Shown: in pieces, positions 8,751 to 17,043 of the stretch
Layout of the letters: each line of letters starts with the position of its first letter
Numbering within the stretch: position 1 is the stretch's first letter
NCBI RefSeq assembly: GCF_000210075.1
Contig: NC_021017.1
Span: 1,466,036 to 1,499,259 of the forward strand
Direction: 5' to 3'
Length of the DNA stretch: 33,224 nt
Origin: Bacteroides xylanisolvens XB1A
Lineage (GTDB): Bacteria; Bacteroidota; Bacteroidia; Bacteroidales; Bacteroidaceae
Translations under genes and position numbers: made by a program
Notes under the pieces: model-generated
The model's database searches: none
What the model saw: only the letters and a program-made list of their open reading frames with translations
What the model was told of the DNA's origin: nothing

Positions 8751-9578
8751 TTAAGGCAGTATTCCGGCAGGTATTTCCTGTTCGGAAAGGGTAAAACTAA
8801 TTTGTTTGCCTGTGCCTGGTTCACCTCCAGCGATTTCTTCCAGCGTGTAGGAAGGAAGTGGTGCAGGTGATGTCCGCGTTTCTCCGATGGGTGGAGTATT
8901 CCAATTCAGATTCAAGCTTTTATCCAAGCGGTGAAATACGTATGCGTTTCCCCACAAGATGAATTTATGATTGGAAATAGGTGTTGCCGCATCTTCCGAA
9001 AAGGTGAGAGTCAGTATAGCTTTCTCATTATTTCCTTCTTCTTTTTCCAGTTTGTAACTTCCTCGAGTTATTAAGGTTAGTCCGGATGAAAAAGCTGTTT
9101 GTTCTCCCTGTTTGAAAAAATAAGCATCCCGTGCGTGATTGTTAATTAGAAAAATGTCGGAAATGCCGGGCAGAAGATTTGCGTCTCCGTTGGGTAAATT
9201 AGACAAGTAGCTGCGGAGCAACTTTATATCCTCGTAATTGTCGACAACCTTGATTGGCAGGGTGCAGGTTTCTTGTGTGGCGTTGTCCGTTACTGTCAGA
9301 TAAGTTTGCCCGGTGAGAATACCGGTAACATAAATCATACGTCCGGCAGGTACTCCGGTCCAGCCGGTTTCGGTTCCTGCGCTTGCGATGCGTGTGTCTT
9401 TAACTTCAAGTGAGTAATCACCATTTCCGCTTTCCAGTCCAAGGTAACGTCTGCCACCCATGGGCACTTCATATTCACTGTTGTAAAAACGAAGTGGATT
9501 TTCTTCATCCTCTTTACATCCACTGAATAGTGTAAGGATGCAACATAACATGAATAGATAGAATTGTTTAGGTCTCAT
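8751..9578 (-). CDS. Lipoprotein of unknown function
   Basis: 275 residues. A lipobox (LFSGC, Cys21) ends a short signal peptide and is followed by KEDEEN, an acidic stretch of the kind that can favour surface export of Bacteroides lipoproteins. Residues about 30-115 look like a beta-sandwich repeat (Big-like: YLTVTDNATQETCTLPIKVV). The C-terminal half has no recognisable domain. It has its own -7 box at 9601-9608 and no operon partner. I do not recognise a function. Confidence 0.78.
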   Translation of the reverse strand: MRPKQFYLFMLCCILTLFSGCKEDEENPLRFYNSEYEVPMGGRRYLGLESGNGDYSLEVKDTRIASAGTETGWTGVPAGRMIYVTGILTGQTYLTVTDNATQETCTLPIKVVDNYEDIKLLRSYLSNLPNGDANLLPGISDIFLINNHARDAYFFKQGEQTAFSSGLTLITRGSYKLEKEEGNNEKAILTLTFSEDAATPISNHKFILWGNAYVFHRLDKSLNLNWNTPPIGETRTSPAPLPSYTLEEIAGGEPGTGKQISFTLSEQEIPAGILP

Positions 9579-9600
9579 AATCTGTATTTTATGTTCGTTG

Positions 9601-9608
9601 CAAATGTA
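9601..9608 (-). promoter_or_regulatory. Likely -7 box of the lipoprotein gene
   Basis: Minus-strand TACATTTG fits TAnnTTTG, 23 bp upstream of the start. Confidence 0.5.
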
Positions 9609-9670
9609 ACATATTATTTTGAAATATTTAGTTGGAACTTGAAGAAAATGAGAGGGAGAGGGGAGATATA

Positions 9671-9766
9671 TTCAGGCACGGGTTACACGGATTTCACGGC
9701 TTTTAGAAATATGATTGTCATAAAGTAACAGCGTAATCCGTGAAATCTGTGTAATCCGTGCCTGAA
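9671..9766. repeat. Long inverted repeat (REP-like) downstream of the efflux operon
   Basis: Two 29-bp arms, 9671-9699 and 9738-9766, match at 27 of 29 positions in inverted orientation around a 38-nt loop. The arms contain CACGGATTTCACGG-like words. The element lies between the channel gene stop and the lipoprotein promoter, where a transcript of the efflux operon would end. It may terminate or protect that mRNA. The sequence type resembles a repeat scattered through Bacteroides genomes, which I cannot verify here. Confidence 0.65.
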
Positions 9767-9851
9767 ATTATTATATAAACATACTTACATCACTTAAAAT
9801 AGAAATTAGTATGTTCAGCGTAATCCATGTCTAAAGGATTTTATGTACTAT

Positions 9852-11036
9852 TTATAGTTTACTCTTGTAAATCCGTGCCATTGCTTTCTGGTACTGATTT
9901 TCCAGTTGCAGATAATTTTGATGGCTTTGATAGATGACAGAAACTTCAACGAAATATTCAATCATACTAATCTGTCCACCTGTCAGAGCCTGTTTCAGCA
10001 GTGACAGATCTTGTTGCGACTGGAAAGTCTTGCTGTATTCTTCCATCGAAGCATGCAGTGTTTTCGCTTCCCGGTAAAGCTGTGCCAATTCGGACTCCAC
10101 TTGCAGGGTAGCATTATCCTTTTGCAAGTCAATGTTAAGAGCCTGTGCTTTAGCGATTTTTACCTTATTCCGGTTTTCGAAAAGTGGGAAAGAGAAACCT
10201 ACCACTACACCGTTGAAAGGTACGCCTGTTTCTGTGTTCCGGCGGTAGCCGAGTTCCAGTTTGGGTAGCCATTGTGATTTATTGACAGCAATCTGTTTAC
10301 GGGCAACAAGACTTTCGTTGCCGAGTGCCATAAGAGTACGGTCCGTTGCCATGACTTCCGACTTCAATATTTGATAATCAGTAGGGAAAGGTATAGCCGG
10401 ATATTGGTTTTCCTCGAAAACTACCGGAATATTACCATTCAGCGTATTCAGTTCCTGCTGTTTGTTGCGGAGTGCTGTTTCGTTCAGAGACGCTTCTGTT
10501 CTGACATTCAACAGTTCCAGATTGATTTTGTTGGTTTCGAGAGCATTTGCATCTCCCGTTTGAAGACGCTTGGCATACATCTTTGCAAGTTCTTCCGCAT
10601 TGCGGAGGCGTTCTTCCAGAATATGCTTTTGCTGACGAAGCATGATAATATCCAGGCAAAGTTCTTTCGCCTGTAACAGCTTCTCTTGACGGAAAACATC
10701 CGACTGACTGTCAAAAGCTCCGGCTTTCAGACGATTCAACTTGTTGCGTGTAGCATATAAACTAGGGAAATCAAAGCTTTGTGAAACAACCAGTTCGCCG
10801 ATTGTTTCGCTTTTATCTTTCGCTCCCCATAGATGTGCGTAAGAAAGAGTAGGATCAGGCAGGTTATTATCCGTTTTAGCTTCCAGCTTCTGCGAAGTAA
10901 TCAGTTGCTCGTTTGCCTGCAACTCCTTATTGTTCGTTTCGATATTCTTCAATACCTGTTCAATTCCGTTTTGGGCTTGCACTTCGCCTATGGTTAAGAA
11001 AAGAAGTGCAGCGCTTATGGTCATGATTTGTTTCAT
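9852..11036 (-). CDS. TolC-family outer-membrane channel of the metal efflux system
   Basis: 394 residues, with a signal peptide at 1-21 (EVQAQ). It has the long helical repeats of outer-membrane efflux channels, with two homologous halves (about 25-200 and 215-394) rich in coiled-coil heptads. Trimers form the exit duct for the RND pump. Last gene of the operon, 157 bp after the pump gene; a 22-bp tandem array fills that gap. It is close in type to CusC/CzcC. No C-terminal truncation is evident. Confidence 0.88.
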   Translation of the reverse strand: MKQIMTISAALLFLTIGEVQAQNGIEQVLKNIETNNKELQANEQLITSQKLEAKTDNNLPDPTLSYAHLWGAKDKSETIGELVVSQSFDFPSLYATRNKLNRLKAGAFDSQSDVFRQEKLLQAKELCLDIIMLRQQKHILEERLRNAEELAKMYAKRLQTGDANALETNKINLELLNVRTEASLNETALRNKQQELNTLNGNIPVVFEENQYPAIPFPTDYQILKSEVMATDRTLMALGNESLVARKQIAVNKSQWLPKLELGYRRNTETGVPFNGVVVGFSFPLFENRNKVKIAKAQALNIDLQKDNATLQVESELAQLYREAKTLHASMEEYSKTFQSQQDLSLLKQALTGGQISMIEYFVEVSVIYQSHQNYLQLENQYQKAMARIYKSKL

Positions 11037-11105
11037 TTCTAATTTCTTTATTTATTACAAGCTATTGTTGATAGATACTTTATGATAAGACATCTATTTG
11101 TTTGG

Positions 11106-11182
11106 CACCGAGGAACGACCCGTTTCTCACCGAGAAACACTTGGTTCCTCACCGGGGAACGATGGTTTCCTCACCGAGGAAA
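11106..11182. repeat. 22-bp tandem palindromic array between pump and channel genes
   Basis: Three units with exact 22-bp period (11106-11127, 11128-11149, 11150-11171) and a partial fourth (11172-11182). Each begins CACCGRGRAAC or close to it. The unit joins form palindromes: GTTTCTCACCGAGAAAC, GTTCCTCACCGGGGAAC and TTTCCTCACCGAGGAAA. Base changes on one side of a palindrome are matched on the other (for instance TTTCTC/GAGAAA against TTTCCT/AGGAAA). Confidence 0.8.
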
Positions 11183-11193
11183 AACATCACCCG

Positions 11194-14100
11194 CTACAGG
11201 CTTTCCTGGGCCTTTTTCCGATGCATCATCAGATAAACAATCGGAACGATAAAACCGTTCAAAAAAGTAGACGTTAATAACCCTCCTAAAATCACTTTTG
11301 CCATCGGACTTTGAATTTCGTTACCGGGCAAGTCGCCGCCGAGTGCCAATGGAATCAGTGCCAGTGCAGAAGACAATGCCGTCATCAAAATCGGATTCAG
11401 CCGGTCGAGAGAACCTCGGATTACACTATCGTACACATTCAAACCTTCTTCCTTTTGCAAATGATTGTAGTGGCTGATGAGCAACATACCGTTACGCGTT
11501 GCAATACCGAACAAGGAAATGAAACCGATGATAGCCGGAATACTGACTTCTCCTGTTGTAATCACCAAAGCAAATACACCACCGATCAGTGCCAGCGGAA
11601 GATTCAGCAAGATGACGCCCGACTCTTTCACGCTGCGGAACTCATTATACAATAATAAGAAGATTACTACGATGCTGATAAATGAAGTCAGCGCCAGTGT
11701 CCGGCTGGCAGCCTGCTCACTTTCAAACTGTCCGCCATACTCGATGTGATAACCTTCGGGTAGTTGCACCGATGTGTCGATGCGCTTCTGAATATCATTG
11801 ACAACACTACGCAAATCGCGGTCGGCCACATTGGCAGAAATCACAATTTTACGTTTTACATTCTCGCGGTTGATCGTATTTGGTCCCATGGCCGATACCA
11901 CTTCTGCTACATAGCTCAAAGGAACTTTGCGACCGTCATTCGTGTCTACCATCAAGTTGTGGATTTTTTCTATTTCATCCCGGGCATCATCCTTCACTTT
12001 CACGATCAGATCGAAACTCTTGCCTTGCTCATAAACCTGCGAGATCACTTTTCCAGCCAAAGCTACGTTCACATATTCCGAGAACTCCGGCAGAGTAATA
12101 CCGAATTTAGCCAGCATTTCCCGTTTAGGCTGTATTTTCAGCTGCGGACGCTCAATCTGTTGCTCCACGTTCAGGTCGGCGACACCGGGAATATCACTGA
12201 TAGCTCCTTTAATTTGATTACCGAGTGAGAACATTTTATTCAGATCGTCTCCGAACAGCTTGATAGCGATATTCGCTTTCGTACCCGATAACATAGCATC
12301 GATACGGTGGCTGATTGGTTGTCCGATTTCTATATTTGCCCCGGTGATAGTACCCAACTTTTCACGTACATCAGCTACCAGTTCACTGCGCGAACGATCT
12401 TTCAGTTCAAACGGAGCTTCTATTTCAGAAACGTTTACCCCTAATGCATGTTCGTCCAGTTCGGCACGTCCCGTTTTCCGGGCTACGGTTTGTATTTCGG
12501 GAATCGTCATCAATAACTTTTCTGCCCGATGTCCCATTTTATTGCTTTCTTCCAGTGAAATACCCGGTAGAGAACTGATATTGATGGTGAACGATCCTTC
12601 ATTAAAGGAAGGAAGGAAACTGCGTCCGAGGGTAAAGAACACTCCGAGCGCAACTACAAAGAGTGCGATTGTACTTCCAAGTGTCACTCGTTTGTGTGCC
12701 AGCACCCAAGTCAGTGCCTTTTCATAAATCCCTTTCATCCAACGGGCAAGGGGAGCTTCTTTCAGTTCCTTGTTTGTCTTATTGCTTCCTAATAGATAAG
12801 AACAGAGCACCGGAGTCAGCGTCAGAGCAACTACTGTCGACGCGAACAATGCTACGATAAAGGCAACGCCCAGCGGAACCAACATTCTGCCTTCCATTCC
12901 GCTAAGGAAGAACAACGGTACAAAGCTGACAACGATAATCAGCGTAGAATTAAGTATAGGCATCCGCACCTCTTTCGAAGCATTGAATACCACCTCGAGT
13001 GTACTTAACCTTTCCGCTTCTGCTTTCTGACGGTTCTCCCGCAGTCGTTTATATACGTTTTCCACATCGACGATGGCGTCGTCTACCAATGAGCCGATGG
13101 CTATCGCCATACCTCCTAGACTCATGGTGTTGATTGTCAGTCCCATGTAATGCAGCGTCAGAATCGAAACAAGCAGGGAAAGAGGCAGCGTTACCAATGA
13201 AATTAATGTAGTGCGCACATTTGCCAGGAACAGGAAGAGTACGATTACTACAAAAATACCTCCTTCAAAGAGTGATTTCTTCACATTGCCGATGGAACTT
13301 TCGATAAAGCGGCTTTGACGGAATATGTCCGTTGAAACTTTTACGTCTGGTGGCAGGTTCTTTTGCAGGTCTTTCAAAGATGCTTCCAGTTTATCCGTCA
13401 GTTCCAGCGTACTGGTAGCCGGCTGTTTGGTAATAGTCATCAGTACGGCAGATTTTCCACGCTCTGAAGCAGTTCCCAGTTTCGGGGCTTTCGGTCCGAT
13501 GGTTACGTCCGCAATATCTTCCAGCGTGACAGGGAAGTTGTTCACTGTCTTTACTACCGCTTTGCCAAGTTGCTCTGTTTTAGAAGTTGAAAGTACACCG
13601 CGTACAATATATTCATTTCCAAATTCGTAGAGCACACCTCCATTTGCGTTCAGGTTCATATCCTGTGTCACAGCCATCACTTCTCCCATCGAAATGCCGT
13701 AATGACGCATCCGTTCGGGATCCAGCTGAATCTGATATTCTTTGATATCTCCTCCGAGTACGGCAACCTGTGCCACTCCTCCGGTAGACAATAGACGGGG
13801 ACGGATAGTCCAGTCCGCAATCGTACGAAGATCGAGCATCGAAGTGGAGTCGGCAGTCAGACCGACGATGAGCATTTCGCCCAAGATGGAAGATTGTGGG
13901 CCGAGTGTCGGTTTACCAACGTTGACCGGCAGTGATTCGCTGACCACTGCTAACTTCTCGCTAACAATCTGGCGAGCGAGATAAATATCGGTTCCCCAAT
14001 CAAATTCTACCCAGACAACGGAAAATCCGTTGGTAGAAGAAGAGCGGACACGGCGTACACCCGTAGCTCCGTTTACGGCAGTTTCAACAGGAAAAGTGAC

Positions 14101-14292
14101 GAGCTGTTCAACTTCTTCTGCAGCCATACCGTTGGCCTCGGTCATGATGACTACCGTAGGTGCGTTCAGGTCGGGGAATACGTCTACTTCCGTATGCATG
14201 GCGGTATACGTTCCCGCAATTAGCAGGAGGATGGCCGCGCAGACTACAACCAACCGGTTGTGTAGGGAGTAATGTATAATTTTATTAAGCAT
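11194..14292 (-). CDS. Heavy-metal RND efflux pump (CusA/CzcA family)
   Basis: 1032 residues, the expected size. The proton-driven inner-membrane pump takes metal ions from the periplasm or cytoplasm and passes them to the channel. The first membrane helix is at about 13-32, the large periplasmic loop at 33-335, helices 2-6 at 340-500, then a second loop and final helices to 1020. The proton-relay motif of the heavy-metal class is in helix 4: LVDDAIVDVEN, with Asp404, Asp405, Asp409 and Glu411. The order adaptor-pump-channel and the His-rich adaptor fit a Zn/Co/Cd or Cu/Ag exporter; the sequence alone does not settle which. Confidence 0.93.
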   Translation of the reverse strand: MLNKIIHYSLHNRLVVVCAAILLLIAGTYTAMHTEVDVFPDLNAPTVVIMTEANGMAAEEVEQLVTFPVETAVNGATGVRRVRSSSTNGFSVVWVEFDWGTDIYLARQIVSEKLAVVSESLPVNVGKPTLGPQSSILGEMLIVGLTADSTSMLDLRTIADWTIRPRLLSTGGVAQVAVLGGDIKEYQIQLDPERMRHYGISMGEVMAVTQDMNLNANGGVLYEFGNEYIVRGVLSTSKTEQLGKAVVKTVNNFPVTLEDIADVTIGPKAPKLGTASERGKSAVLMTITKQPATSTLELTDKLEASLKDLQKNLPPDVKVSTDIFRQSRFIESSIGNVKKSLFEGGIFVVIVLFLFLANVRTTLISLVTLPLSLLVSILTLHYMGLTINTMSLGGMAIAIGSLVDDAIVDVENVYKRLRENRQKAEAERLSTLEVVFNASKEVRMPILNSTLIIVVSFVPLFFLSGMEGRMLVPLGVAFIVALFASTVVALTLTPVLCSYLLGSNKTNKELKEAPLARWMKGIYEKALTWVLAHKRVTLGSTIALFVVALGVFFTLGRSFLPSFNEGSFTINISSLPGISLEESNKMGHRAEKLLMTIPEIQTVARKTGRAELDEHALGVNVSEIEAPFELKDRSRSELVADVREKLGTITGANIEIGQPISHRIDAMLSGTKANIAIKLFGDDLNKMFSLGNQIKGAISDIPGVADLNVEQQIERPQLKIQPKREMLAKFGITLPEFSEYVNVALAGKVISQVYEQGKSFDLIVKVKDDARDEIEKIHNLMVDTNDGRKVPLSYVAEVVSAMGPNTINRENVKRKIVISANVADRDLRSVVNDIQKRIDTSVQLPEGYHIEYGGQFESEQAASRTLALTSFISIVVIFLLLYNEFRSVKESGVILLNLPLALIGGVFALVITTGEVSIPAIIGFISLFGIATRNGMLLISHYNHLQKEEGLNVYDSVIRGSLDRLNPILMTALSSALALIPLALGGDLPGNEIQSPMAKVILGGLLTSTFLNGFIVPIVYLMMHRKKAQESL

Positions 14293-14322
14293 TTCTTTAA
14301 GAATTAAGAATTAAGAATTAAG

Positions 14323-14432
14323 AATGAAGAATTAGAAATGAAGAATTAAGAATGACTATGCAGCACGTGCAATAAACATATACCAATTATTGCGCAGCCA
14401 AATTCTTCATTCTTCATTTCTAATTCTTCATT
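14323..14432. repeat. Large hairpin element between adaptor and pump genes
   Basis: A perfect 24-bp inverted repeat (14323-14346 against 14409-14432), extending to about 30/31 matches inward, made of repeated GAAGAATTA words. An inner 7-bp stem GCAATAA/TTATTGC lies at 14369-14393. It fills almost all of the intercistronic gap. It could stall RNase or lower pump expression relative to the adaptor. Confidence 0.7.
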
Positions 14433-14435
14433 TAA

Positions 14436-15671
14436 TCAATGTTCGTGACTATGTGCCGGGATGGCATTGCTAGCGCTTGCCAGTCTAACCTGATAAGCAC
14501 CTTCGGTCACTACACGGTCACCAGCCTTCACTCCGGTCAGGATCTGAACACTTTTACCGTTGTCGGCTCCTATCGTTACTTCCTGTTTTTTATAACCCTC
14601 TTCGTCCAGTTGCAGGTAGATAAAGAAGATACCTTGTTCTTCTGTCAGTGCCGTGCGTGGAAGAGACAGTACGTTTTCCATCGTTGAAGAAAGCAAGAAC
14701 ACCTCTACGAATGATCCGGGAATCACTTCCCCTTTATTGTCGAACTCAAAAGTGACAGGCACATAAAAAGAGTTGTCTCCGGCAGCTTTTCCAAAAGAGA
14801 GAAGTTTGCCGTTCAATGTTTTCAGCTCGTACACCTGATTATTATAAGGAGTCTGGAAATTGGCGGAACTGATTGTACGGAGGTATGGATAATACTTTTC
14901 CGACACTTCGGCACGGAGGAAAAGACGACGATTCTGCGTCACGCTCACCAGCGGTTGTCCGATGGTCACGTAGTCGCCTTCTTTCACAAGAATGCTTTTC
15001 ACATATCCTGCAATAGGAGCTGTAATACTTTGGCCGATAGCCGAATGATTCTTGGAAAGGGCTTCGTAACTAAGGCGGGCATTTTCATAACTTTGCTCTG
15101 CCTGTGCAAAATCCTTGTCAGATACAATCTTGTTTTTAACAAGCTCTTTCATACGTTCGTACTCCTTCTTAGATACCTCGTAGGCAATGCGGGCACGTTG
15201 TACCGGATCACCGTCGGTGATATTCTTTGAAGAAATCGTGACTAGCGGCGTGCCGCTGCCGACGCTCATTCCTTCCGTTACTTTTCCACGGAAAGATACA
15301 ACGCCGGCCACTGTAGCTACGGCAACCGATTCATCACCTTGGGCAGCCAGTACCTGTCCGCTGGTTTTAATCACTTGCTGGAAAGGTGCAGGTTCGATAA
15401 CGCTCACCTTGACACCGGCTGCTTCAGCTTTTGCCTTCGGAAGGATGATTTCATCACTGTGCACTTCGGCAGACTCGTTATGTCCATCGGTCGCTTCATG
15501 GTTGTGTTCTCCGCTACATTCGCCTTCATGAGAATGATCGGAACCCTCTGCCTCGTGATTATGTCCTTCTGTGGCATGATCGTGTTCATTGTGTGTGTGT
15601 GTGACGGTACTATTATTACAGGAACCCAGCACGAATAAGCCTAGGATTCCTACGAAAATAAGTTTTTTCAT
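14436..15671 (-). CDS. Efflux RND periplasmic adaptor, His-rich lipoprotein
   Basis: 411 residues. The lipobox LGSC (Cys18) anchors it to a membrane. Residues 24-75 are a linker with 12 histidines (HTHNEHDH, HNHEAEGSDHSHEGE) and one Cys, a likely metal trap. Next come a barrel-sandwich/lipoyl half-motif (about 85-140), a coiled-coil hairpin (about 145-205), the second lipoyl half (ITAPIAGYVKSILVKEGDYV) and beta-barrel domains. It ends in a second His cluster, AHSHEH. It links the inner-membrane pump with the outer-membrane channel. A promoter box (15712-15719) and operator-like palindrome lie just upstream. Confidence 0.92.
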   Translation of the reverse strand: MKKLIFVGILGLFVLGSCNNSTVTHTHNEHDHATEGHNHEAEGSDHSHEGECSGEHNHEATDGHNESAEVHSDEIILPKAKAEAAGVKVSVIEPAPFQQVIKTSGQVLAAQGDESVAVATVAGVVSFRGKVTEGMSVGSGTPLVTISSKNITDGDPVQRARIAYEVSKKEYERMKELVKNKIVSDKDFAQAEQSYENARLSYEALSKNHSAIGQSITAPIAGYVKSILVKEGDYVTIGQPLVSVTQNRRLFLRAEVSEKYYPYLRTISSANFQTPYNNQVYELKTLNGKLLSFGKAAGDNSFYVPVTFEFDNKGEVIPGSFVEVFLLSSTMENVLSLPRTALTEEQGIFFIYLQLDEEGYKKQEVTIGADNGKSVQILTGVKAGDRVVTEGAYQVRLASASNAIPAHSHEH

Positions 15672-15711
15672 AATGATATTTTCCTACTAAATTTTACTGT
15701 TTTTTACGCTA

Positions 15712-15719
15712 CAAAGATA
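15712..15719 (-). promoter_or_regulatory. -7 box of the RND efflux operon
   Basis: Minus-strand TATCTTTG, an exact TAnnTTTG match, 40 bp before the adaptor start codon. Confidence 0.65.
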
Positions 15720-15725
15720 AGGTAA

Positions 15726-15752
15726 CGCAAATGCAACTGATTTGCATTTACG
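15726..15752. promoter_or_regulatory. Operator-like palindrome over the -33 region of the efflux promoter
   Basis: AAATGCAA, a 5-bp spacer and TTGCATTT form a perfect 8-bp inverted repeat at 15729-15749. With CG at both outer ends the arms extend to 10 matches out of 11. It lies directly upstream of the -7 box, where a repressor or activator would block or recruit polymerase. No regulator gene is nearby. Confidence 0.55.
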
Positions 15753-15755
15753 CTT

Positions 15756-16166
15756 TTACGCAAAAACAGAGTAGGGAGGGGCACGAAGAGGAGTGGCACG
15801 GTGTATATCCGTGCCATGCAGAGAGTCTCGGTAGACGTAATAGTTCTTAATCCGTCTCTCTTGTGGCCGTAATAGATGTTCGATGATTACATCCGTGAAC
15901 AGGGTAGCGATGAATACATAATCCGGTCCGCTATCCGTATGTACGGATGGAGTGGGAGAGTAGAAACGAGTCATACATTCGCTGCTGCAACATGAATCGT
16001 TTCCCGGGTGATGATGATGCGTGGGACATTGCTGTTCTACAGGCAAGTCCTGCTTCATGCAAATCATTCCGTTGGGGTGATGGTGATGGGGAATAACGGC
16101 TGCCACCAACATTATGATGTTGATTAAAAACAGCAGAGTTACTATTATTCGTTTCTTCCCTTTCAT
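15756..16166 (-). CDS. His/Cys-rich small exported protein linked to the metal efflux operon
   Basis: 136 residues. An N-terminal hydrophobic helix (about 7-24) acts as signal or anchor. It is followed by two HHHH runs (HHHHPNGMICMKQ and CPTHHHHPGNDSCCSSEC) with five cysteines between about 35 and 65, an evident metal-binding segment. The C-terminus ends in a conserved-looking LRAPPYSVFA. Proteins of this shape ahead of CusB/CzcB genes in Bacteroidetes are, as I recall, called DUF6769. It lies 17 bp after the small gene of the zeta module and 84 bp before the adaptor. A role in metal sensing or delivery is inferred. Confidence 0.72.
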   Translation of the reverse strand: MKGKKRIIVTLLFLINIIMLVAAVIPHHHHPNGMICMKQDLPVEQQCPTHHHHPGNDSCCSSECMTRFYSPTPSVHTDSGPDYVFIATLFTDVIIEHLLRPQERRIKNYYVYRDSLHGTDIHRATPLRAPPYSVFA

Positions 16167-16183
16167 CCTTTCTTTTAGAGAAT

Positions 16184-16384
16184 TTATTTTTTTATTGATT
16201 CCTTTTCTTTTTCTTGCAAACGTTCCAGCAATTCTGTTGCTGATACATAAATTACTTTTCCATCTGGTGTTCCCTGACTAAGGAGTTTACCATTGCGAGC
16301 ATTTTTTTCCAGCAATCGCTTTTCTGCCAGCTGAAGACCGCGTCGTAATTTATCGCTCAATTCTTGCATTTCATTATTTGACAT
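16184..16384 (-). CDS. Small protein overlapping the zeta-like kinase gene (possible antitoxin)
   Basis: 66 residues from the ATG at 16384, which lies inside the last codons of the kinase gene (11-bp overlap). A longer reading from 16435 would add 17 residues but is embedded deeper in the kinase gene; the overlap start giving MSNNEMQELSDKLRRGLQLA is preferred. The N-terminal half is a charged helix, followed by a short beta-like piece (GKVIYVSATELLERL). It has no known domain that I can name. Translational coupling to the kinase suggests partnership. Confidence 0.65.
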   Translation of the reverse strand: MSNNEMQELSDKLRRGLQLAEKRLLEKNARNGKLLSQGTPDGKVIYVSATELLERLQEKEKESIKK

Positions 16385-16955
16385 AATTCTTGATGCATTT
16401 AAAAAGTTCAAGTTCATATATTCGATCCTCGCCATGTTGGTAACCTTCGGCTACAATTACTCGAGGAGAAATACTGTTATCGGCTAACAGCCAATAGTCT
16501 ACACGCGGCATATAAATCTGAAACAGATTGTTAATGCCTGCCTGATATCGGCGGTAGATAACGTCCATCGGTACATTATGTCCCCCTTCATTGACCCGTT
16601 GTAACACACGGTTGACGGCAAGTTCCGGAGAATTCAGCCAGAAATAAATCAAGCTGACTTTATATCCGGCATTTTGTGCTCTTTGAATGAGCCGGGTGTA
16701 TGAACGGGTTGCCAATGTTGTTTCAATAGAGAAACTTACTTTAGCAGCTAATAGTTCATTAATACGTTTCAACATCAGACGGCCGGCTTCTATAGCCATA
16801 CTTTCCGGATTGAACGGTGATAAACCTTTGGCGATTTCATCCGCATTAACGAACTCTTTGCATAATAAAATTTCAGGCAGTACAGTGTAGGAAGCTGTTG
16901 TTTTACCAGCTCCGTTACATCCGCTTATAATGTATAACTGCCTTGTTTCATCCAT
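16374..16955 (-). CDS. Zeta-toxin-like P-loop kinase
   Basis: 193 residues. The Walker A motif is at 12-20 (GCNGAGKTT), followed by FVNADEIAKGL (35-44), with Asp39 at the position of the zeta catalytic base, and FSIETTLATRSY, with Glu78 in the UNAG-binding position. This fits the zeta toxin/AAA_33 kinase family. Classical zeta toxins phosphorylate UDP-N-acetylglucosamine and so block cell-wall synthesis; many short chromosomal relatives have other or unknown substrates. In transcription order the kinase comes first and its small partner second, the reverse of epsilon-zeta. It has its own -7 box at 16988-16995. Confidence 0.8.
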   Translation of the reverse strand: MDETRQLYIISGCNGAGKTTASYTVLPEILLCKEFVNADEIAKGLSPFNPESMAIEAGRLMLKRINELLAAKVSFSIETTLATRSYTRLIQRAQNAGYKVSLIYFWLNSPELAVNRVLQRVNEGGHNVPMDVIYRRYQAGINNLFQIYMPRVDYWLLADNSISPRVIVAEGYQHGEDRIYELELFKCIKNYVK

Positions 16956-16987
16956 TTTTTTCTAACTGCCTGTTATAAATGATGTTG

Positions 16988-16995
16988 CAAATATA
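16988..16995 (-). promoter_or_regulatory. Likely -7 box of the zeta-like module
   Basis: Minus-strand TATATTTG fits TAnnTTTG, 33 bp upstream of the kinase start. Confidence 0.45.
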
Positions 16996-17043
16996 CAAAT
17001 ACTTTTATTCCGCCTGCAGCCGATACCCTCTTTTTATTATTTA

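Noticed and set aside
11764..12727. Long plus-strand frames inside the efflux pump gene
   Set aside because: Antisense shadows of a high-confidence RND pump; no own promoter or domain.
16184..16435. Longer 83-residue form of the small zeta-partner protein
   Set aside because: The extra N-terminus is entirely inside the kinase frame; the ATG at 16384 gives the usual short overlap.
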